A model generated the notes under the pieces. That model was not told where the DNA came from. It did not search any database and worked only from the letters and a program-made list of their open reading frames with translations. From Crossaster papposus (Eukaryota > Echinodermata > Asteroidea > Velatida > Solasteridae), in the NCBI GenBank assembly GCA_037893245.1, contig JBAIAA010000446.1, forward strand, positions 434,001-498,000: DNA of 64,000 nucleotides. Direction: 5' to 3'. Position 1 is the first letter of the stretch, and every line of letters starts with the position of its first letter. Shown here piece by piece: positions 1 to 11,665 of this stretch. Both the position numbers and the translations under genes were made by a program.

Positions 1-860
1 TGATACTTGTGATTCTGGGGTAAATTTTTATTTTCATCCCAAGTAAAATGTTGGACTTATTGCCATCGTGCACTTAATTACCAAGTTAAATCTTCCCTCT
101 CAAGATAATCGCACATTTTCCCAAGTTGAAAAGCCGAACTCGTACATTTACCAGTAAAGCCGTAAAAAGGTCGAATATCTTTGTATTTAAAATTCTCTTG
201 TGATATCAGTTTATTCAGAAAAGTGTTAATTCTGTTTAAAGAATGACCACTTTTTTGTTATTTCTTCTTGCATGCCTTGACGTAATTGGCAGACTGATTT
301 GCACATGCATATTACACAATGGATTCAGTGCCAAGTAACAATAGATTTCCATTGTTAGTGGACTATTTTTCTTTTGTTATATGTTCATAGTGTTATAGAC
401 CCCCATCCATGCACATATCTTTGTCGAAAACAAAGATATTGTTAAAGATGATTTAGAGTTTGCAGAAAGCAGTTTATTGGGAAGGGGGGGTTAATGACTA
501 CTTATGACACTTTAAAGAAAGTTAAATGCTTTCATCAAATTTTGAAAATAATGTTAAATGATGTAAGCTCAACTCGTTCAATGATCATGATGAATTGGGT
601 GATGGCACATACGAATTTGCTGCTTTAATAAATATTAATTAAAGCGCAATGACTCTAATTAGGTTATTTGTATATTAATTAGGAATAAGTCCTGTACAGT
701 ATTCCATATGTAGACCAGCTCAATTTATTGCTTAGTCGAATCAAGTTACCAGCAATACTAGCTTTGTATTTATATTGTGACTAGTTTTTCCAAGGTGATG
801 TGAGCTCGGCCCATTAATTTGCTTTTTTGTAAAAATAGCATTGAATGTTTAATAGCTCCC
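1..860. other. AT-rich noncoding sequence
   Basis: No exon-like coding segment, RNA gene or clear repeat was found. The stretch is AT-rich with short homopolymer runs, including a G run near 483. It lies upstream of HDAC1 and may be intergenic. Confidence 0.5.
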
Positions 861-872
861 TCCTCTATACAT

Positions 873-1046
873 ATGAAGCGCGATATGTGGCAGAGAAAAC
901 CCCCCCTCTTTTGTGTTGACCATTGTGTTCCTGGAATCTCGGGAATTCCTTTTAGGTTTCAAGGGGGGGATGGGTTAGGTTACAATAGTGTTGAGTGTGT
1001 ATAAAGTATAGGGATAAGAGGGGGGTACCCCTCTGCCACATATCGT
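873..1046. repeat. Short foldback element
   Basis: The left arm (873-905) reads GCGATATGTGGCAGAG followed by a C-run and CTCTT. The right arm (about 1014-1046) is its reverse complement: AAGAGGGGGG, then CCTCTGCCACATATCG. The arms are imperfect and enclose about 110 bp without coding potential, so this is a hairpin-forming, MITE-like sequence. It abuts the next palindromic element at 1068. Confidence 0.6.
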
Positions 1047-1067
1047 GCTGGGTATACCTCTTCCACT

Positions 1068-1335
1068 TGAGGCCAGTTATGGTCTTGGGCCAATTTCATA
1101 GAGCTGCTAAGCACACAAATTTGCTTAGCATGACAATTTGTCCTTGGCAAAAACAAGGTTACTGACCAAATTTTCACGTGATCTTCATTGTTTTGGATTG
1201 ATAATCAGCTGGTTTTTTTTGCTTAGCATGAAAAAAACGTAACATTTTGGCTGGTAACCTGTTTTTAATGAGCAAGACTTTTTTTGTGCTAAGCAAATTG
1301 GTGTGCTTAGCAGCTCTATGAAATTTGCCCCTGAT
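1068..1335. mobile_element. Palindromic MITE, family B (copy 1)
   Basis: The element begins GGGCCAATTTCATAGAGC and ends with the reverse complement GCTCTATGAAATTTGCCCC. Internal GCTTAGCA / TGCTAAGC motifs are also inverted. Related copies lie at 3577-3806 and 27063-27303, with a remnant near 44585-44637. It has no coding capacity, so it is non-autonomous. The superfamily is not identified. Confidence 0.75.
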
Positions 1336-2323
1336 GGTAGCTTTGTCAATCACGTTTCAAAGATACCAAAGATGTTTGGAGGATTTATGCTAATAAGAGG
1401 AAACTCGACTAGACTTGCTCACAAGTATTTCAACAAAAAATTAATTAATAAAATAATGATCTTTTAGAATAATGAACACTTTAATGTAGACTTCAAATTT
1501 CAGAAACGTTTAAGTGAATTTGAACATAGGACCTACCACTTCCACTGTACATTAACCTGCAATGTATTTTCATGTTTTGATTGTACATTTCTTCCCATAT
1601 CTTTATGTCGAATGGTGGGTCAGTTCCAAATGAATCAAGGTATTAATTAATGCGGTATTAATTTTTGTACTATAAAATGTCATCTGCAGTGAGTTCAAAG
1701 TAAATAAATCTAATATATAAAGCAATATGGAGAAATTAACATTGTCTGTGTGTCTAATAATTATGTGTAATGTTTTTTGTTTTATATATTTTAATATAGG
1801 TCCTTACTGGCCCAACATTAACTAGTATTTATAGGAACTGTCATGTTGTGAATCTACTCGATCACTTGAATTTTTAATCTTTAAATATATCTCTATATTT
1901 TTAATGTTTTATGATAATGTATATTTTCTGGTTTTCACTTTGTTTCTACTATTGGAGAGCCACTTGATAGTAATTTAATTTGCTCGCTGGCAATCCTGCA
2001 GGGGTGTGGGTTTTTGTTTTCCTTGTTATATTGTCTTAAGGGTGGTCTCTTTTGCAATCTGTCTTGCTTTGTCCTGTTCTTTTTTGTTGTCAACCTTTGT
2101 TATTGTATATGAATATTGTATTGTTTGTTATCCTGCAAAATAATAAGTGAAAATAAATGAGCACTAACGCCCCGAGATGAGACTAGCCCCACTTATAACT
2201 GGTACCATGCCCGCGTCTGTAATAGTCCCTAAGCCCTCGTGTGCATCGCACATAGTACCAGTGAATGCTGTACTTTTTTTGTTCAATGTTTTTCGCGGCT
2301 GCGAGTTGAAACAATTCGGAGGC
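1336..2323 (+). promoter_or_regulatory. HDAC1 upstream and 5'UTR region
   Basis: Most of this stretch is AT-rich with no recognisable feature. Base composition becomes more GC-rich from about 2165 up to the HDAC1 start codon at 2324, which fits a promoter and 5'UTR. No TATA box or defined initiator could be assigned. The transcription start is unknown. Confidence 0.4.
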
Positions 2324-5300
2324 ATGGCGTCCACCGGTTCGAAGAAAAGAGTGTGCTACTATTATGACGGTAAGTAATATAAGAATTCTTAAATTTCACA
2401 CATCGTTATATGTAATATGTAGACAGCAGTAGATCAATTTCGGGTGAAAGTAACGGGGCAGAGTTCAAACATTTGCTTTGCTTTTCAGCATTTTGACCGT
2501 GTCCAAAATTACCGGTGGCTTCGGTAATGAATTAGTATGGTGCCCTTCCTGTATTTATCATTTTGTACATCCAAAGGCATTTGTAGAAGATGGTGACAAG
2601 ACCGTATTTAGAAAAAGCATTGTTCGCGTTTCTGCGTACAAAACGTACCTATGGGCCACAACATAAAAAGTACTGAGTACTAAGTACTACCATTGTCAAG
2701 GAAAATGTTGATGTTTTCTTAGAAATAATGTATTATACTGATGCTACTTCAGCGGTTCTTTGCAAAGTCTATAGAGAGTCGACCGTGCTGTAATAAATGG
2801 GTTTTCGATCGCACTTTCATTAAATTGAATGAGTTTTGAGTTTTAATTGAATGGGTTTCATGATTAAGGTTTTTAAGGTTTTAATTATTATATTATTATT
2901 ATATTAATTATTATATTTCCCCCCCCCCCCCCCCACCCTATGTACATCCAAACATGTGTCCGTTGTAAGATATATTGTAAATTGGCTTGTTATTTGTGTC
3001 TTCCAGGCGATGTAGGAAACTACTACTATGGACAAGGTCACCCAATGAAACCACATCGGATACGCATGACACATAACCTTATCCTCAACTATGGACTATA
3101 CCGTAAAATGGAAATCTATGTGAGTAGAAATATTAAATAAATGTGAATTTGACCAGTTTGGCATGAGGACGTATATAAACGCAAAGTTTTCCCCTGATTA
3201 AAAACGGATGACACATAAACACGCCAGGATCACGGCCGGAAATGTCTGTCAGTAGCGAGCAAGGCCAGAAATGCGTGGGTGTGCTTCCTGGTACTATCGT
3301 CCTGAACCTGCTTCGAATTGAGTTTTGTTAAAAATAATCTCGCGCTTCGGCTTGTTGATGTTAAAATAATCCCGGCGCGAACTGGGTAAAGAATCAGCTT
3401 TTAAGTTTCTGTGTAAGCAAGGAAAACCACCTATTGAAGCTTTTTAAGCTGTAGAAAGGTTTTTATTCTGAAATGAATGTCAGTAGCATTTGTTTCAATA
3501 ACAGAAATTTGTTTTGTTTATTTGTCAGTTTGGGTTGTCGTTTTGTCATCTTTAGAGTGGGCATTTCAGTGTTGGACTGGGGCCAATTTAATAAAACATG
3601 GAAGCACAAAAAATTTGCTTAGCATAAAATAGTTTGCTCAGTAAAAACAGATTACCAGCCAAAACTCCATGGGCTTTACAAGCAAAAACCAGCTGAATAT
3701 CAGTCACAAACTGAATATTTAATTTGTAACCTTGTTTTTTCCCAAGGAAGAATCTTCATGCTAAGCAAATTTGCGCTTACATGTTTTTATGAAATTGGCC
3801 CCTGGCCATTTTGTGACTGGTTTTGGTTTTTATGTTTGATATAATGTTGGTGATCAAGCCACCTGTTATTTATGTGTTATTTCTTGGTTACTCTCTTTGT
3901 ATTCTACAGAGACCCCATAAAGCTGTCATGGAAGAGATGACTAAGTATCACAGCGATGACTACATCAAGTTTCTACGTACCATAAGACCAGACAACATGT
4001 CTGAATACACCAAACAGATGCAGAGATGTAAGATTTGGCATTGAGGATGCTCCGTTAACTATCCCTAATCTTGTGTAATTCTTAACAAATTGCCGTCAAA
4101 GTTAATTCCTAGCTTAACCCTAATACTACAAAATACTACTTGAGTAAACTGTAGTATGCAGTACTCTCATTACACTGGCCTATGATAATTGAGTAGTATT
4201 TTGTAGTATAGTGTACTGTACCCCAAATGAATGCCTAGGATGTTAGGGTTAATGTACCTTTTTGATATCAACATTTGCCTTTCAGCTGGGCAAACCAGTT
4301 ATCAGTACATGGATTAGGAGTTGTAAAACATAACGGCAAGAACGAAATGCCTGCAATTTTGTCATCTTGTCATTTGTGCAACTCTAGTTTGTAGCAGATA
4401 TTAGTTGGCTGTGCAAAATGTTAATTGAAACATTGTATGGCTTGGATAATTATATACAATCTTTCTCAATAGTGCTTGTGATTGATTGCCATTGTTTTGT
4501 TTAATTAACCCTAACAGTCTTGAATTCTGAATAAGATTAAAACTGCTGCAAACTGCTTACTGGCTGGAATGACCTGAAATATACAAATCAAATAAGTTAA
4601 GAGGGCCTAATATTTGGATCTTAACAAGATCCTGAATTCTGAAATATTGAGGAATTTGTGCTCACCATAGGGAGTTAGGGTTAATGTTATGTTAGTTTCC
4701 TTTCATAGAAAGGTTATTTTTGTTCGTACAAAATGAATAAACCGTAATAAATCTGTTTTTCCTGGGGTTTTTTTCAGTTAATGTTGGGGAGGATTGCCCT
4801 GTCTTTGACGGACTGTATGAGTTCTGTCAACTGTCCGGTGGTGGCTCAGTAGCTGGAGCAGTAAAGCTCAACAAACAACAGACAGATATTGCCGTTAACT
4901 GGGCAGGTGGTCTGCATCACGCTAAGAAGTCTGAGGCATCTGGGTTCTGTTATGTGAATGATATTGTGCTGGCTATTCTGGAACTCCTGAAGTAAGTAAA
5001 AGGAAAACGTGACATGTATGCTATCAGGATATTTAACAATGTTTCTATTGCATCTAGTATTTGTGAGGACATTTTGTGTCGTATTAACTTTTAAACCCTT
5101 GTTTTTATAACCCTTACAGGCCATTAACTTTACAATCAAAATGTGCAAATATTGAAGCTTATTGAAGACGTAGAAAGAAAGGTTAATATTTACACACTAC
5201 CATTTTGTAGCATGTCTGGAAATAGTTTTGTTTTACTTGGAAAACAAACACCTGAAAGTGACTAACTAGGCAGGTTTGTTAACCCTTCCTCTATGAGGGC

Positions 5301-8300
5301 AGATGACTGCATGGCAGTGGCACATGCCAATTCACTCCAGCTTTGTGCATTAAAGGATTATACACAAGTTGTTTTGGGAAGGGGTGCATATTGAAGTACT
5401 TTGGAGGATAAACAAGAGCGTGGGTTAAACCACAGTTCACTTGAAAGGTAAATTCAAAATATAGACCCTGTTGAGCTACAATGTGATTGGCAGCGATTTG
5501 ATCCTATTTTTTTTTAACTGCTTGTTGGACATGAAAATTGACGATAAGAAACTTTACATTTTTGCAGGTATCACCAGCGTGTCCTGTACATTGACATTGA
5601 TATACACCACGGTGACGGGGTAGAGGAAGCATTCTACACAACAGATAGAGTTATGACGGTATCATTTCACAAATATGGGGAGTACTTCCCAGGAACAGGC
5701 GATCTCAGAGTGAGTTCATTTCAGTTCTTATTTTTGAGTTCATTTCAGTTCTTATTTTTGAGTTCATTTCAGTTCTTATTTTTGAGTTCATTTCAGTTCT
5801 TCCTTTTGAGTTCATTTCAGTTCTTCTCTTTTTCTATCTCTAGGTTATTTTATTGGTCCTTTTTGCCATTGTTACTGTCTTTTTTTAATACTGCCTTGCT
5901 TTTGTTTAGAATTTGTTGAGCTGTGATTTGACTTCTTTTTGCTTGTACCATTGCAGGACATCGGTGCTGGCAAGGGTAAATACTATGCCGTCAACTTCCC
6001 ACTACGAGACGGGATAGATGATGAGTCGTACGAGCAGATTTTCAAACCTGTAAGTCAATCTCTCCGCAAAGCAGAAAAGTCACATGGTGTTCCCTTGTAT
6101 TAACCCCTTGATGCCAGGGAGCGGCCATGGCTGCAGCTATGGCTGCGGCTATGGGAACAGCTATAGGAGCGGCTATGGAAGCGGCTGAATATTTTGTGAT
6201 CTGTGCTACGCAATAGAACACGGCCTGTGTCACAGCTGCACGCTCAGGTCCATTGTGCAGTGCACCTGTTGGATAAAGGCTACTGTAAGGTCATATGTAT
6301 AATCTGGTGAGTGAGGGGTTAATACCGTAGAACACGACCTGTGTGACAGCTGCACGCTCAGGTCCATTGTGCAGTGCACCTGTTATATAAAGGCTACTGT
6401 AAAGTCATGTATAATTTAGTGAGTCAGGGGTTAATACTGTAGAACACGGCCTGTGTGACAGCTGCACGCTCAGGTCCATTGTGCAGTGCACCTGTTAGAT
6501 AAAGGCTGCTGTGAAGTCATGTATAATTTAGTGAGTGAGGAGTTAATACCGTAGAACACGACCTGTGTGACAGCTGCACGCTCAGGTCCATTGTGCAGTG
6601 CACCTGTTAGATAAAGGCTGCTGTTAAGTCATATGTATAATCCGGTGAGTGAGGGGTTAATACTGTAGAACACGGCCTGTGTGACAGCTGCACGCTCAGG
6701 TCCATTGTGCAGTGCACCTGTTAGATAAAGGCTGCTGTGAAGTCAATAGTATTTGTTTACTCAATCTTCTGTGCTGTTTTTTTGCCGATAGATAATGTCT
6801 AAGGTGATGGAGATGTACCAGCCAAGTGCCGTTGTTTTACAGTGCGGTGCAGATTCACTCTCAGGAGATCGGCTTGGTTGCTTCAACCTCACCTTGAAAG
6901 GTAAGAGGAGGAAAATGGGTTATTGTTAGTTCAAAGATGATGAATACATGTAAACATTTAATTGATCTACATTTGACACTGGTTAATACGAGGTGCTCTA
7001 GATTTAGTTAATTTCCTAGTCTTATCTGAAAGCTATTGTCTTATTGAAAGTGTTTTCTTATGCGGTAAGTCATTTTCCACACTCGTCGTCATCATCAATG
7101 ATCGTCCGTTTAAATACGGTACATGTATTGTCCTTTACAGGTCATGCCAAGTGTGTGGAGTTTATGAAGCAATACAACCTTCCCTTGTTACTTCTTGGTG
7201 GTGGGTTAGGGTCAGGGTTAGGGATGATGAATGAATGCTCCAACATGTTAACATTGAATGGATCTATTGTTCTTTAAAGGTCATGCCAAGTGTGTGGAGT
7301 TTATGAAGCAATACAACCTTCTATTGTTACTTCTTGGTGGTGGGTCAGGGTCCGGGATGATGAATGAATGCTCCTACATGTAAACATTAAATGGATCTAT
7401 TGTTCTTTAAAGGTCATGCCAAGTGTGTGGAGTTCATGAAGCAATACAACCTTCCCTTGTTACTTCTTGGAGGTGGTGGTTACACTATACGCAATGTTGC
7501 CCGCTGTTGGACCTTTGAGACTGCCACTGCCTTGGGAGTAGACATTGCAAATGGTGAGGCTTTTAATCAAAGTCCTACGATTAATGAGACCTTGCCTGGC
7601 ATAATTTAGCTGCATCCAATATTGGAATTTGTATTCATTTTGTTTACCAATACAAAACAATTACAGATTAATTTGTCATTTTCTGAGAGAAATCTCAAAC
7701 CAGACTCGCCCTGCAATAAATCTAATAAATGTGACTTGCTCCAACGACAAAGTTGACAATTTTCTTTTGAGATTTTGCTTTTTTTTTGTATTCTCTAGGT
7801 TTTTAGCTTTAAAATGTTGTATCGATCACATATGTAACCTCACCCTATCTCCTCGGGGGAAAGGGTTTAGTGATAAAATCCTGACAACCTAATTATGGGA
7901 GAAACAGCTTTATTTCTATACACAATTGTTTTATATTGTTTTTAAAAATCGACAAACGCTTCTTGATGACGAATTATGTTTAAATTTGGGGAGATTGTAG
8001 ATTAATAGTTCATGATTTAAAAAAAAAAAACCTCAAAATGGTAAAATCCACCCCGAAATAACTTCACGAGTACATTGTAATTAAACACATTGTGCGACTT
8101 TTTACGGGGTTCGTTGGACTAGGTCACAAATGTGGATGTAGAATGCTTAGTTTTAACTTTTCTAGGATCAACACACGCTATTTTTGTTCCATTGTTTTAC
8201 AGAGTTACCGTACAATGATTACTTTGAGTATTTTGGACCCGACTTCAAACTGCATATCAGCCCGTCTAACATGACCAACCAGAACACTGGAGATTACCTC

Positions 8301-11300
8301 GAGAAAATCAAGTAAGTCTTGTTAATTTCAAAAAATAAGTTGTTAGGTCATGAGCTAAAGGCTGTATCTTGCAGCTTTGACTTAAAGGTAGGAGACACCA
8401 TTTGCAGATATTTAGAAATTATTGCAATTATTAAGAAATATCTTACTTATTCAAAAGTAAATAATGATTGCAGGCATCCAGCAAAACGATTGCGATAGAT
8501 ATCCTATAATAAAACAAATAAAAAAATTGCCGGACGGCAATTGCGAAGAAAAAAAACGGAACAAAAAAGAACAACTGCCCGATGCCGGTTAAAACGAAAG
8601 CTGATTGTAAAACTTAGGACAGGTCAGTTAAACAAAATTTACTATAAAATACAATCCCCCAAATCTACCTATTCCTGATCATTCAAGCAATTACCAATGG
8701 TGTATCCTACCTTATTTTTCGCTTGTACATAGATCATACCGTGTTGAACATACCCCATTGCAAAAGTCCCTCATTACAAAAGTTGCTTTCTCCCCGGAAA
8801 ATCAAGTAAAAATCGAGCTATTGTTATTGTTCCTCCACTTCTACTTATACATGTAACCAGACTTATGATTTAACTTCCAATTTGTTTATGACCATACTTC
8901 TGGAAGACTCGACTTAACACTGTTGGGTATTTTGTCAAACAAATGTTATGTTTGTACTTTTCTATTGTTGTCATTACCTTCTCACAATATTTCCTTTTAC
9001 TTTTCCTAACAGAACGAGACTGTATGAGAACATGCGCATGATTCCCCATGCGCCTGGCGTCCAAATCCAACCAATCTGTGAAGATGCCATCCGAGATGAA
9101 AGTGATAACGAGGAAGACGAGCATCCTGACAAACGTATCTCCATCATGTCTCGAGACAAACGCATCGCCTGCGATGAGGAGTTCTCAGACAGTGAAGATG
9201 AAGGGGAGGGAGGGAGGCGTGACATCAGAACACATCGACGTAAGAGACAACGACCTGCGCAAGACATGCAGGCTAAAGATGCCGCAGAGAAAAGTAAGTG
9301 ACTAAAGAATTAAAGACAACGACTCTCTCAAGACATGCAGGCTAAAGATGCCGCAGAGAAAAGTAAGTGACTAAAGAATTAAAGACAACGACCCTCGCAA
9401 GACATGCAGGCTAAAGATGCCGCAGAGAAAAGTAAGTGACTAAAGAATTAAAGACAACGACTCTCTCAAGACATGCAGGCTAAAGATGCCGCAGAGAAAA
9501 GTAAGTGACTAAAGAATCAAAGACAACGACTCTCTCAAGACATGCAGGCTAAAGATGCCGCAGAGAAAAGTAAGTGACTAAAGAATTAAAGACAACGACC
9601 CTCTCAAGACATGCAGGCTAAAGATGCCGCAGAGAAAAGTAAGTGACTAAAGAATCAAAGACAACGACTCTCTCAAGACATGCAGGCTAAAGATGCCGCA
9701 GAGAAAAGTAAGTGACTAAAGAATTAAAGACAACGACCCTCTCAAGACATGCAGGCTAAAGATGCCGCAGAGAAAAGTAAGTGACTAAAGAATTAAAGAC
9801 AACGACCCTCTCAAGACATGCAGGCTAAAGATGCCGCAGAGAAAAGTAAGTGACTAAAGAATTATAGACAACGACCTGCGCAAGACATGCAGGCTAAAGA
9901 TGCCGCAGAGAAAAGTAAGTGACTAAAGAATTAAAGACAATGACTCTCTCAAGACATGCAGGCTAAAGACGCCGCAGAGAAAAGTAAGTGACTAAAGAAT
10001 CAAAGACAACGACCTGCGCAAGACATGCAGGCTAAAGATGCCGCAGAGAAAAGTAAGTGACTAAAGAATCAAAGACAACGACTCTCTCAAGACATGCAGG
10101 CTAAAGATGCCGCAGAGAAAAGTAAGTGACTAAAGAATTAGAGATGACGATTGGGATTATTTTAACATCACCGTGCCGAGGCGCAGGATCATTTTTAACA
10201 AAACTCGGTCCGAGGCGGGTTCAGGTCGATGGTGCTGGGAAGCACAGCGGTTAAAAGCCCGGAGCGGTTAAGAGCACGCGGACTCAAGCTTTGGTTTTTC
10301 TGATCAGCAGAGTGTGGGTTCGAGTCCTGGTCTTGACACATGTGTCTTGACACATTTCCGGCTTTGCTCGTGACAAGTTTATGCGTCATCCGTTTTGAAT
10401 CTGGAGAAAACTTTGCGTGTATACACGTCCTCCGGCGAACTGGTTATAAGGACCAATTCGAGATGATCTCCACTTTTCTGTCATCTTCAGAATTGATGCC
10501 TACACCAAAAATAACTCTAAAATTCGGAGGCCATCCTCAAACACATTCTTTTCATAACTAGCACTTCAAATAAGAGATTAATTCTGTTATCAGTAAATTG
10601 GAAGTGTTTTACATCTTTTTTTGTTTAAGGTGCAGAGGCTCGGAAGGAGAAAGAAGAAGCAGCGATTAAGGAAAAGGCAGCCGCTGCTACTGCTGCTGCA
10701 AATATAGAGCCTATGGACACGTCAGCCTCTGAGCCAACTATCAAAGTGTGAGTCTAATGATAACATAAATACCGGCGGGGCCCGGGCCCTTAAACTGCAA
10801 GGGTAACGGCCGGCCTTGCGGGTCCCATTTAGGCAGGGTGCCGTGTGTCTGGGGGATCCTCCGTGGCCCGCCTTCCACGGGATTCTCCCGGAAAACTGCC
10901 TAGAATAGTTTTCTCATTTTTTTCCTTTGTGATAATTGTTCCTTCCGACTTCAATTTTTTAATATTCTCCACAGTTCACTTCGATTGTTTTTTATCACTA
11001 ACTATTGTCTTATATTTGTACACATTCCCCCTGTGAATATGGCCACTGATGCCGGCACAGCGTTAAACCCTAAACTCACTCACTCACTCACTCACTCACT
11101 ATGATAACATATGAAGCGAGATATGAGATGGAGGGATGATTGAGACGTGAGGTTTGTAGTTAATGCAGCAATTTATTAGAGCAATCAGTTTAAGTTGGTT
11201 CTTGTCCTTCTTTTCAGACCAGAGCCTGAGAAACCTGTAGTGGATTCTCAGAAGCCTGCCGAGATGAAAGAAGAGAAACCATCAGTCCCTGCAAAACCAG

Positions 11301-11413
11301 AGCCTCCCCCTGTCAAGGAAGGTGTGGAAGCACCTAAGACTGTCCCAAGTGCCCAAACTACTCCACCTCCAACAGCCCCAACCCAGTCTACCGAGGAGAA
11401 TATGGAGCACTGA
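2324..11413 (+). CDS. HDAC1: Histone deacetylase 1 (class I HDAC), 12 coding exons
   Basis: Zn-dependent lysine deacetylase acting on histone tails, usually in nuclear Sin3, NuRD and CoREST complexes. Coding exons: 2324-2369, 3007-3119, 3910-4027, 4778-4991, 5568-5709, 5957-6049, 6792-6900, 7413-7553, 8203-8311, 9013-9293, 10630-10747, 11218-11413. They total 1,680 nt, or 559 aa plus TGA; all junctions are GT-AG and in phase. The start [16 protein letters not shown] aligns with the vertebrate N-terminus. Catalytic residues are present: H139/H140 ([14 protein letters not shown]), D175 and H177 (DIDIHHGDG), D263 ([10 protein letters not shown]) and Y302 (GGGGYTIRN). The acidic [10 protein letters not shown] motif follows the catalytic domain. 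The tail is rich in K/E/P/A and longer than in mammals (482 aa protein), so it is probably lineage-specific. Exons 5, 8 and 10 carry tandem duplications at their borders. HDAC1 and HDAC2 are a vertebrate split, so HDAC1/2 is the stricter name. Confidence 0.97.
2921..2936. repeat. Poly-C tract in HDAC1 intron 1
   Basis: A run of about 15 C preceded by TATTA repeats, 70 bp upstream of exon 2. Similar long G/C homopolymers occur at 13316-13337, 15148-15161, 15429-15449 and 16177-16199, which is unusual in AT-rich DNA. Confidence 0.7.
3153..3385 (+). mobile_element. TTAA-type MITE, family A (old copy)
   Basis: This diverged copy lies in HDAC1 intron 2, 33 bp after the exon 2 donor. It shares the motifs GACGTATATAAACGC, GCGTGGGTGTGCTTCC and AATAATCCCGGCGCGAACTGG with the intact copies at 43112-43345 and 63608-63841. 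The left end has decayed (CCAGTTTGGC instead of CCAGTTCGCGCCGG) and the flanks are no longer clean TTAA. It is noncoding. Confidence 0.85.
3577..3806 (+). mobile_element. Palindromic MITE, family B (copy 2)
   Basis: Bounded by GGGGCCAATTTAATAAAAC and GAAATTGGCCCCTGG. It carries the internal motifs TTTGCTTAGCAT, ACCAGCCAAAA and CATGCTAAGCAAATTT found in the other copies. It sits in HDAC1 intron 2, about 100 bp before exon 3. Confidence 0.8.
5710..5830 (+). repeat. 24-bp tandem repeat starting at the HDAC1 exon 5 donor
   Basis: Five copies of a 24-bp unit (GAGTTCATTTCAGTTCTTAT plus a T run) begin inside the donor itself: exon 5 ends at 5709 and the repeat phase starts with GTGAGTTC. Each unit contains TTTCATTTCAG, which resembles an acceptor. 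The array prolongs the exon 5 reading frame as open sequence to 5919, but the product is low-complexity FQFLFLSS and is not considered coding. Confidence 0.85.
6205..6745 (+). repeat. ~116-bp tandem repeat, 5 copies, HDAC1 intron 6
   Basis: Each unit contains TAGAACACGGCCTGTGTGAC, AGCTGCACGCTCAGGTCC and TTGTGCAGTGCACCTGTTA, followed by a GGGGTTAATAC segment. Copies start near 6209, 6322, 6438, 6553 and 6670. A short degenerate GCTATG-type repeat (6121-6185) precedes it. The array fills most of the intron between exons 6 and 7, ending about 45 bp before exon 7. Confidence 0.85.
7141..7412 (+). pseudogene. Two partial copies of HDAC1 exon 8 upstream of the true exon
   Basis: Copies at 7141 and 7280 reproduce the first ~65 nt of exon 8 ([13 protein letters not shown] to the LLLLGGG motif), each followed by ~70 bp of intronic sequence ending in ATTGTTCTTTAAAG. 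The unit is 139 then 133 bp. Only the third occurrence (7413-7553) continues into [10 protein letters not shown] and a good donor. Copy 1 is preceded by the stronger acceptor TTGTCCTTTACAG, whereas the real exon uses TTCTTTAAAG. Inclusion of copy 1 would lead to a stop before Y302, so these act as broken or poison exon fragments. Confidence 0.85.
9294..10140 (+). repeat. 69-bp array copying the HDAC1 exon 10 end and its splice donor
   Basis: Exon 10 ends at 9293 in GCCGCAGAGAAAA before GTAAGTG. The 69-bp unit, which carries the last ~40 nt of exon 10 plus the donor and ~25 intronic bases, is repeated exactly in register. The donor recurs 12 more times, the last at 10122 (828 bp = 12 x 69 downstream). 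Units differ at a few sites (CTCTCTC versus CCTGCGC). The first intronic codons are AAG TGA, so any decoy donor would add a stop after AEKSK. Confidence 0.95.
10195..10345 (+). mobile_element. tRNA-derived SINE head (fragment)
   Basis: An A-box-like GCGGTTAAGAGCACGCGG and a B box GGGTTCGAGTCC are spaced as in a Leu/Ser-type tRNA with a long variable arm. No complete cloverleaf or continuous SINE body follows. It lies in HDAC1 intron 10 and is followed at once by a reverse fragment of MITE family A. Confidence 0.6.
10346..10445 (-). mobile_element. MITE family A fragment (reverse)
   Basis: Reverse-oriented motifs matching family A: CATTTCCGGC, TTTATGCGTCATCCGTTTTG, TATACACGTCCTCCGGCGAAC and CTGGTTATAAG. 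About half an element is present, and no target duplication is visible. Confidence 0.65.
10770..11100 (+). mobile_element. Retroposon-like insert with (ACTC)n tail
   Basis: A GC-rich head (GGCGGGGCCCGGGCCC) is followed by AT-rich DNA, then a terminal GCACAGCGTTAAACCCTAAA and an ACTC tetranucleotide tail (11071-11100). A simple-repeat tail after a conserved 3' segment is typical of non-LTR retroposons or their SINE partners. No ORF for reverse transcriptase is seen. It sits in HDAC1 intron 11. Confidence 0.5.
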
Positions 11414-11501
11414 AAGCTTAAGCAGTTAGTCCACCAGTAAAAATGGTGTTGTAATATAGTCCTACTGGGGTGTAATTTAAATGCATCTTAACTACTGGGT
11501 A

Positions 11502-11665
11502 CATTGCAGGTGTATAGGGGTACATTGCAGGTGTATAGGGGTACATTGCAGGTGTATAGGGGTACATGGCAGGTGTATAGGGGTACATGGCAGGTGTATA
11601 GAGGTACATTGCAGGTGTAAAGGGGGAACATTGCAGGTGTAAAGGGGGAACATTGCAGGTTGTTT
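11502..11665 (+). repeat. 22-bp minisatellite in the HDAC1 3'UTR
   Basis: Seven to eight copies of TACATTGCAGGTGTATAGGG(G), with the last units altered to GTAAAGGGGGAACATTGCAG. It begins about 90 bp after the stop codon. Each unit holds GCAGGTGTA, a donor-like string. Confidence 0.85.

Noticed and set aside
5653-5919. Extended frame after HDAC1 exon 5
   Set aside because: Beyond 5709 it is the 24-bp repeat; the spliced product matches HDAC1 exactly.
10240-10345. Functional tRNA gene
   Set aside because: A and B boxes are present but no complete acceptor stem could be paired; a SINE fragment is more likely. The same applies at 51671, 50070 and in the 34-38 kb array.
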